Below are positions 32,101-41,100 of a stretch of 64,000 nt of DNA, piece by piece. The stretch lies in NCBI RefSeq assembly GCF_014879935.1, contig NZ_JACSRD010000154.1, positions 1 through 64,000 of the forward strand, in the 5' to 3' direction. Source of the stretch: Prosthecobacter sp. (lineage in GTDB: Bacteria; Verrucomicrobiota; Verrucomicrobiia; Verrucomicrobiales; Verrucomicrobiaceae). Below the pieces are notes generated by a model, which was not told the DNA's origin, did no database searches, and saw only the letters and a list, made by a program, of their open reading frames with translations. Every line of letters begins with the position of its first letter. The first letter of the stretch is position 1. The position numbers and the translations under genes are program-made.

Positions 32101-35100
32101 GGTGGCGACAAGGGCCGCGCTCCCGATGGTCTGGCCTGTGCCGGTGGCGAGGATGTTTCCAGAGGTGAGGGCAAGCTGGGTGCCGCCGGACGTGGCGAAG
32201 ACGACATCGGTGCCGTTGCCGGTGATCTTGAGGGCGTTGATGTTGCGCAGGTTGAGACCCGGATTGCTCAGGGCGCTGGTGTCGCCAGAGACGAGGTAAG
32301 TCGGAAGGGCGCTGTAAACGCCGGAGACGTTGGAGGCATTGAGGCCGTAGGCGGTGCCGCCATTGACGTTGGTGAATGTCAGATCCGTGCCCGCACCAGT
32401 GCCATCGGAGGCCGTGTAACCGGAGAAGGCCGTGATCGCCGGTGTGGAGCCGCCATAGGTGGCGAAGTTCGTGCCGCTGGCATCCTTGACCACAGCGCGC
32501 TGGATGATGCCGGTGGTGGCCGGGGTCAGCGTCGGCGCGGTGGTGAACACGATGCGGTTCGTGGAGGAGTTCAGCGTCTGATCGCTGGCGAAGGTGAGCA
32601 CGGAGCCGCCGTTGACCACGTTGGAGGCCAGACTCGCAAACGTCAGTGTCGCGTTGGCCGTGCCTGTATTGTTCAGCGTGATGGTGTTCGCGCCCCAGGT
32701 GGACGTAAGAGCGCCAAACGCCTGCGTGGAGCCCGAGGTTTCGTTGGCCGTGAACGTGAACCGGCCTGTGGCGAGGTTCATGGTTCTTCCCGTGCCGCCA
32801 AAGCGGGCCAGCGACGTACCCGTGTCATCGACATTCAGCAGGCCGTTGTTCTGCACGGTGATGTTTCCGCCGGTGGCCGTGAACTGGCCGGCTCCGCTGA
32901 CATTGAAGCTGCCCTGTGTCACGGCGATTGCCAGACCCGTGGTCTGCGCGGTGGTCCAGTTCAGCGAACCGGTTCCGATCTTGGAGATCGTCACGCCCGC
33001 CGTGCCGATGCTGCCATTGATATTGATGACACCTGTGCCCACGGCGTTGAAGGTCGGGCTGTTCGAGAGACCGAGACCGCCGATGTTCAAGGTGGCGCCA
33101 TTGGCGGCGCCGAAAGTGACCCCGACGCTGGCCGTGTTGGTGATCGCTCCGCTGATGGTGTTGGACCCGCTGGAGGAGAAGACGCCACCGGTGTTGTTGA
33201 TTCCCGTGGGTGCTCCAGCGCTCGTCGCCGCCATGTTGATGGCATTTGTGAGCGTGATCCCGCCTTCCAGCCAGAGTGCCGCACCCGCGGCCGCAGCACC
33301 TGGATTCAAGATGATCTGGCCGGAGCCGAGGTCATTCGCATTATCAACAACGATCAAGCCACCTGCGATGGTCGTCGTGCCCGTGCGCAGAGTATTGTCC
33401 GCGTCGATGCGCAAGGTGCCGAGGTCGTTCTTCTGCAACGCGTTGCCTGCGCCACCGGCGAAGGCAGTGGTCAGAGTCAAGGTGGCTCCAGGAACCACAT
33501 CAATGCCCACGGTGGCTGCGTTGAGATTGAAGGTGCGGGCGGTGGAGAAAGTGCTGGTGGCACGGAAGCCCTGGGTGCCGCTGTTGGCGCTGAGACGGAT
33601 CACGTTGCTGGCATCCCCTAGTGCCCCGTCACTGCCGGCGGCGATGATGCCACCGGTCACGTCGATGACGGTGCCGTTGCCACCGAAGCTGTTGGTGGCA
33701 TTTCCCAGCTTCATGGTGCCGTTGCCCGATTTGGTGAGCACCACGGCACCCGCTGTGGTGGATCCCCCAGTGACCTGGCCGCTGATCACCATGGAATCGA
33801 CCAGATTGGAGACCCTGGCACCCCCGGCGACATTGAAGACCGGCGCTGATCCGGCAACCACGGGTGTCAAGGCCACCGCACCGGTCACATCCAGGCCATA
33901 TCCGTTGTTGGCGGTCAGAACGACGCCATTGGACACATTGGAAATGCTGGCGGGAGTGATGATCTTGTTCACGGCCTGGTTCCAGAGCGCCGACTGGCCT
34001 GCACGGCCGATGATGAGGCTTGGCGGAGAGGTCAAAGTGAGGGCTCCAATCGAAATCACATCATTCTGCACGTCGCCATCGCCATCATGGAGGATGCCGA
34101 GGGTGCCGCCGTCGTTCAGCGTGATCGGAATGGCCGACATGCCCATGAGATTGACCGTCAGGCTGCCCAGCCCGGTCTTGGTGATGCTGGTGATGGACGA
34201 CGCGTTGGTGAACTGGCCCACAAGCGCGGCGGTCAGGTTCGGATTGTCCACCGTGATGCTCAGCGCACCTGTCGGAGTGGTGATGGTGCCATTGAGAGTG
34301 GCAGTCACGTTTGTGCCGGTCGTTGTGTTCCGGAAAATCGGTGATCCTTGGAAAACCACCGGGTTGAAGATGGTGCGGGAGGTGTTGTCGAGGAACAACG
34401 CATTGCCTGAAGCAAGGGTGAGCGCTCCTGTGCCGAGCGGGCCGCTGGTCAGGCCATTGGCGGAGACCCCGGTGCCGGCGGTCACGCCCGTTGGCACACT
34501 GCTGGCACCCAGAACAATGCCGCCGGAGGCACCCGTGGTGGTCACGCCGCCGGTGAAGGTGTTCGCGCCGCTGAGTTGCAGAAGGCCATTGCCGCTCTTG
34601 ATGATTCCAGCCCCGGTGCCTGCCAGGACCGCGCTGATGTTCAGGGTCGGCTGGTTGATGGTGTAAACCTGCGTGCCGATCTGGATCGGGGCGATGCTGA
34701 AGGTGTTCGAGCCGGAGGGCAGATTGATCGTGCCGTCCTGGATGATGGCCGTGTTGGCCGCATTGGCGCTCGTGGCGGTGATGGAGCCGCTGGTGAGGTT
34801 CAGCACGCTGGTTCCCGCCGTTCCCAGGTCGAGTGTCGGAGCGCCTTCACCACCGACGTTGTTGATCGTGATGCTGTTCAACGTGTTGGTGTGCGCACCA
34901 TAGGTGAAGGTGACACGGCCGTTGATGGTGAGATCGGTGGTCGCCGCGACAGCCCCGGCGGCAGTCGTGGAGTTTACTGTGACACCGGTGCCAGTAACAC
35001 CGCCATTGATGGTCAGACCACCTGCTGGAATAACCACATCGCCTGCCGTGGTCGGGCTGATGTTGACGGTGCCCTGATTGATGACCGTGCCCAGCGAATA

Positions 35101-38100
35101 GGCATTGGGAGCTGTCAGGGTGAGGGTGCCCGCACCTGATTTGACAAGCTTGGTGGCACCGGAGATGACCGAGTTGATCGTGGTGGTGCCCTGGTTGTTG
35201 TAAACCACCAGTTCACCGATGCCGCTGGTCAGAATGCCGCGGATGGCCGTGGTGCCGATGTTGGTGGCGTTGTTGACGTTGGCACGCAGGAGACCGCCCA
35301 AGGCCAGATTGAGAGTGTCACCGGCGTCCTGGAAGTTCACATCCACGGTGAAGGCTCCACTGATGCGCAGCAGGTCGGTGGTGGTGATGCCGGAACCCAG
35401 CAGCATGGACGAGGCGGAAATCGCATTGATGTCCGTGATCGCACCACTGGCGAAGACGCCGGTCAGCGGCGCCACGTTGCTGCCATTGATCCCTTGAGTG
35501 GTGTAGGGAGTGAAGCCCGCCATGCCGATGGCGCCCAGGCCATAGGCGCTGTTGTAGGCGGCAAAGTTGTCACCGCTGTGAATCGCCCATGCGCCAAGGA
35601 CATCCGTGCTGTTGAGGACCGTCGGAGCAGCCGTGAAGAAGATGCGGGAATTGTTACCCTGCGTGCCCAAACCCGTGCCCCCAGAGGTCAACGTTGAACT
35701 CGATGTGAAATTGATGGTGGTGCCGTCCGAGTGGGAGAGGCTGGCAAAAGTGGCCTCCGCAGAAACGAAGGCACCCGCCGTTCCCGTGCCGCCGGTGGCC
35801 ACGATGACGGTGTTCGCTCCCTGGGCGGAGGTCAACGCCCCGAAAGTCTCCGTGGCATCGGTGTTCACGCGGCCCTGATATTGCAAGATACCGCCACGGA
35901 GGTTGATGCCTGCGGCGTCTCTGAGACGGTTGTTGTTCTGGATCACCAGGCTGGCGCTGTTGTCGAGGATGAGGGTGCCGTAATTGACATCCACGCCGGT
36001 GATATTGAGCAAAGTGCCGTTGTCACGGAGGCTGGTGGTGCCGCCCAGGATCGTGAGAGCGCCGGTGACTGAGCTGGCATCAGACAGCACCAAAGTGCCG
36101 CCGCCGACACGACCCAGGTTCATGGTCCCGGTGATCTGGCCGCCAAAACTGCCACCCCCATTGGTGACAAACAGCGGAGTTCCTGTCGCATTCGTGAGTG
36201 TGCCGGCAGTGCCAGGCAGTGCCGAGCCGAAGCTGCCGAACGCGCCCGCATACTGGATGTTTCCATTGAGGTTCAATGTGGCGCCGACATCGATATTCAC
36301 AGCACCCACGGTGCCGGTGCCTGCCGCAAAGAGGGTGTTCAGACCGCCAACAAGCTTGAGCGTGCCGCCGCTGACAGTGGTGGTCGTGTTATGGAAGGAG
36401 ACCGTGTTCAGGTTCATCTGACCGGCGCCGGTCTTGTGAATCGTGTTGGTGAAGGAAGCGTTGACATCCAACGTGGTCGTCGGGTCCACCTGGATGAAGC
36501 CCTGGTTGGTCTGGATGATCTGCGCAGCGGTGATGGTGTTGTCGCCACCGGTGTTGAGGATGTTCGAGGAAGTCAGCGTCAGAGTTCGGCCTGCCGTGCC
36601 AACAGTCAGTCCGTCCCCGTCAATCTTGATCGCGTTCAGCGTGCGGTTGCCAGTGAGGGCGGCGTTGGCGGTCACCTCCAGGGTGTCAGTGCTGAGAGCG
36701 GCGTCGAGGTTGTTCGAAACATTGTAGCCTGTGAACACCTGGAGACCGTTGCTGTTCGCAGAGACGCCGTCATGGTTGTAACTGACAAAGTCACCCGCGA
36801 TCATCACCCGGGGAACGATGCCGCTGGTGGCGGGAGAGATGCCAAGACCGGTGGCAGTGGTGAAGAAGATCTTGTTGTCCACACCCAGGCCGTTAACACC
36901 AGAGACATCAAGCTGGGCGGTGCTGCCAGTGAAGGTGACGCCCGAGAAGGTGAGGCTGTTGTTGCCGCTGCCGCTCATGTTGAGGCTGCTGGCACCAGTG
37001 ACGGTCAGGGCTCCGGCGGTCTCGCTGGTGGTGTTTCCGATGAAGTCCAACGTGCCGCCGGCCATGGCGATGGCACCGGTGTTGAAGAGACGGTCATTGT
37101 TGTTGGTCACAGAGTTGTCGAGGCGCAACGCTCCCTCGGCGTTGGTGGCAAAACTGCCGGCCGTCCAGGCGCCGCTGGCTCCCGAGAGCACGATGGTGCC
37201 GCGGTTGACGGTGAGAGCACCCGTGGCGTCGTTGGCGTTGGTCAGAGTCACAGTGCCTGTGCCGGACATGGCGAGCCCTTGAGCTCCGGTTCCGGTCGTC
37301 ACCTTGCCCGTGATATCGGTGTCGCCCGAGCCGGTGAGCGTCAGGGTGGCAGCGGCGCTGTTGGTGACATTGCTGGAGATGGTGAGCCTGGCCCCGCCGG
37401 AGAGATTGTTCATCAACAGGCGGCTGGCGCTCATCGTGGTGGTGGCAGCACCGAATTCGATGCTGTTCGTGCCGCTGATCTCCGGCACGTTGTCTCCGAT
37501 GGTGATCTGGTTGGTGATCTTGCTGGCACCAGTGAGCGCAGTGCTGGCCTGAAGGACGCCGCCATGAAGGGTGAAGTTCGGCGAGCTGAGAGCGTTCACC
37601 GCGCCGAGGATGACAGTGCCCTGGCCGAGCAGGTTCGCGGTGCCAGTGTAGCTGCTGGCGGCATTGAGGGTGACGCTGCCGCTGTTGGAAAGGCGGATGT
37701 CGAGCGAGGTCGGAGAGGCCGCCGCGCTGTTCTGGATGGCTCCGCCAAAAATCGTGGCCCCCGTTCCCCGGATGCTCAGAGTGCGTGCGGTGGTGTCACT
37801 TTGAAGGCTGAGGAAGCCATTGGTGATGTTCAACGTGGCTCCTGCTTCAAGAGTGTTGCTGATCGTCCACGGGTTGCCGGAGACACCACGCAGAGCCTGG
37901 GTGCCCAAGGTGATGCTGTACTGGCCGACGAACTGTGCCTGCGTGTTCGCGGCGATCTGGGTGATGTTGTTGATCGTCAATCCGGCGCTGTTGGTGGCGA
38001 AGATGCCGGCGTTGGAGATGGTCAGGACGCCAGTGGAGATGGCGCTGCCACTGGAACCCGTCGTGGTGCCTGCGATGCCGAGGAAACCGGAGTTGACGTT

Positions 38101-41100
38101 GGTGCCGCCGGTGTAGGTGTTCGCGCCGCTGACCACCCAAGTGCCACCATCGGTCTTCTGCAGGGCAAGCAGGCTGGTTCCGTTGTCCGTCAGATTGGCG
38201 GATATCTCGTTCCGGTCAGTGTTCCAGCCGCGCAATTCCAGGAAGTAGGTGAACGCCCCGGTGTTGCTGTTGGTGATGTTGGTCAGCACCAGGGGCCCGG
38301 AGCCGGAAGCGTCAATTCGATGAGTCTGGCTGGCCGAAAGCGTGGTGGCCAGCGAGATCGGACGCGTGGCGGTCTCCCCGGGGCCCGTGTAAACCAAGGC
38401 GTTCAGTGTCGCGTTGGAGTTGAAGATCAGCGTTCCACCGCTGGCCCCGAGGGAACTGGCGGTGGTGCCGGTGGCGTTTCCAATCGAGGAAACGATCAGG
38501 CCGCCAGCGGTGATGGTGGTGTTGCCAACATAGGTGTTCGAATTGCCGAGATAGAGCGCTCCGCCGCCAGTTTTTGAAAGGTTGCCGCCTGTCCCACCAC
38601 CGATGACACCGGAGATGATGGCGAAATCGAGACCGGTGTTGCCATTGTCATCGACCTGGATCGTGCGGGCGGCGGTGCCGAGGTTGATGTTGTTTCTCAG
38701 TTCGACATGCGCAAGGGCTGTGGAGGAATTGAGGATCAGAGTGCTGCCGGTGGTGGGCGCGGTGCCGAGGGTGAAGGTGGCCGTGCTGCCGCCGGACTGC
38801 AGATCCACAATGAGCGGAGCGGTGCTGGCAGCGAAGCCGAAGGTGCCCGTGGCATTGATGGTGCTGGTGCCTGCGGTGGCGGTGAGGGTACGGTTGAAGG
38901 TGCCGCTGGTCTGCACCAAGCCGCCATTCATCGTGATGTGCGAGCCCGTGCTCACGCCGATGCCTTCCACAAACTGGAGCGCACCGCCTGTGATGGAGGT
39001 GGTCCCCGTATAGGTGTTCGGCGTGGAGGAATCGGGATTGAGAATCCAGAGGCCGGTCCCTGCCTTGGTCAGGGAGAGCGCCTCGTTCGCGTTTGGATTG
39101 TTGATCAGACGGAGACGCATCACGTTGTCGCCGATCGAGCTTCCCTGCAGCGTGATAAGGCGGGTTCCCGAGCCGCTGAAGGCCACGGCGGCTGTGTTGC
39201 TGAAAACGAGGGAGGCATTGTTCGCCGCGCCGGCGGCAGTGACGATCTCATTGCCATAGGTGGGGCTGGAATCGATGGTGCCCGCCCCCGCCAGGGTGAA
39301 GAGGCGGTTGGTGCTGACCGACTTGGCCCCGATCGTGTCGTAAATGGCCGTGGAGGAACCCACGTAGGTCAGTGTGCCGCCATTGAAGATCAGACTGGCC
39401 GCGTTGGTCGCATTGCTGGTGGCGTCACCCTTGCCGATGCCGCTCGCGACACCGATGTCGGCGAGATTGTTCACCTGGAGCACCAGATTGCCTGCTGTGG
39501 TCTTCGCCAACGTGGTGCTGCCCGTGTACGTGTTCAGGCCGCTGAAGGCGAACGTCGTGGTCTGCCCGGCGGTATTGTTCGCGGTGGCCAGGCTCACATT
39601 GGTGACACCGCCTCCTGAACCATTCTCAATGATGCCGGAGAAGACCCCGGCGACGCCGTTGGTGGTCACGCCGTTGCCAACGCTCAAGGTGGAGACACCT
39701 CCAGCCGAGCTGGTCACCAGCCCGGATCCATTGAAAGCGCCCACCGCCGTGCCAGTGGACTGGCCGAAAAGATCAAGGGTGCCCCCCTGGCGGATGACCA
39801 GGCCCTGGTTGTTGGCACCCAGTTTTCCACCGCTGCCGATGCGGAGGATGCCTTCATTGATGGTGATGGCTCCCGTCTGGGCATTGCTGCCGCTTGTCAG
39901 GATGAGGGTGCCCGCACCGCTCTTCGTAAGGCCGCCGGTGGTGGTGCTGGTGATGGGTGCCTGGATGTCGAGGGACGCCCCGTCAACCACGCGAACCACG
40001 AGATCGCCCGAGCCGCCCGAGGTGACACCGGTGCCGCTGAGAACGCCACTGCCGCTGGACTGGATGATGCCGCCCGGCGTGTTGGCCGCCGTCTGGATGG
40101 TGAGCAACCCGGTCTGGGTGATGGTGTGGCTGCCAGCGATCTTCAGGGAGGAGACGGTGAGGGCCGCTGAGCTGGTGCCGCCGGAGACAAGGTTATGGCT
40201 CGCCGCCGTGAGCGCGGCACCAGCAGTGACGAAGCCGGCGTCTGGAGTGCCGGCCGGAGCATACACAGGTGCACGGAGCGTGGTGCCAGCGCCCGAATAA
40301 GCGAAATCGCTGCCGCCATAGTAGAGGCCCGCGTTCACGAAACCGGACGTGCCGGTGATGTTCACCGTTCCAGTCGTCAACACATTGGCGACGGCTCCCG
40401 CCGTGCGGGTGCCGAAGGAACCGAAGGTGAGCGCTGCCGAACCTCCGGATCCAGGCCGCACATCGATCACTCCACTGCCGGCAGTGAGGGTGAGCGCACC
40501 AACGGCTTCCGTGCTCGCGTTCGCCCCGTCACCGAAATACTGGAAGGTGCCGCCTGCCACCTGGTTGCCACGCAGGGCGTCCACATTGAACTGGATGGCT
40601 CCAGTGGCATCGAGGACATTGCGTGAAGATCCCGAGAACGTGTCCTGGACCCGCAGGGTGCCGCCTGTGACAATCGTGTTCCCAGTGTAGGTGTTGGCAC
40701 CGGACAGCACCCAAAGGCCATTGCCGGACTTCTGCACGGTGGTGGCGGCCGTGTTGTTCGGAATCACTGCGGAAATGGTGTTCGCGTCCTGGTTTTCACC
40801 ACCCAGGTAGAAGTTCTTGGCCGCCGTATTGCCAACGGTGAGGTTCGGGACCACGAGAGCGGAGGTGGCCGTGCCAGCCTGGTTCGCCAACAGGATGCTG
40901 ACCGCGTTGTTCAGATTGAGAGTCTTGTTGGTCCAAGTCTCGCCCGCGCCGGTGGTGGTGTCCCCGATGAAGCTCAGACCACCACCGCCAAAGACGACCT
41001 GGCCGGAGCCGGATGCCTCATTGAGCACCTTGAGTGTGCGGATCACCAACATGCCATCGTTCACATTGGTGGCTCCTGTGTAGTTGGATGACGTGCCCGA

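Noticed and set aside
30433-33621. Plus-strand open frame of 1,062 codons opposite the giant gene
   Set aside because: Its product is Arg/Gly/Val-rich with no recognisable domain, and it mirrors the repeat codons of the minus-strand protein; GC-rich repetitive sequence keeps the antisense frame open.
32594-38577. Further long plus-strand frames (690 and 728 codons) inside the giant gene
   Set aside because: Antisense shadows: Val/Pro/Ala-rich translations with no domain features.
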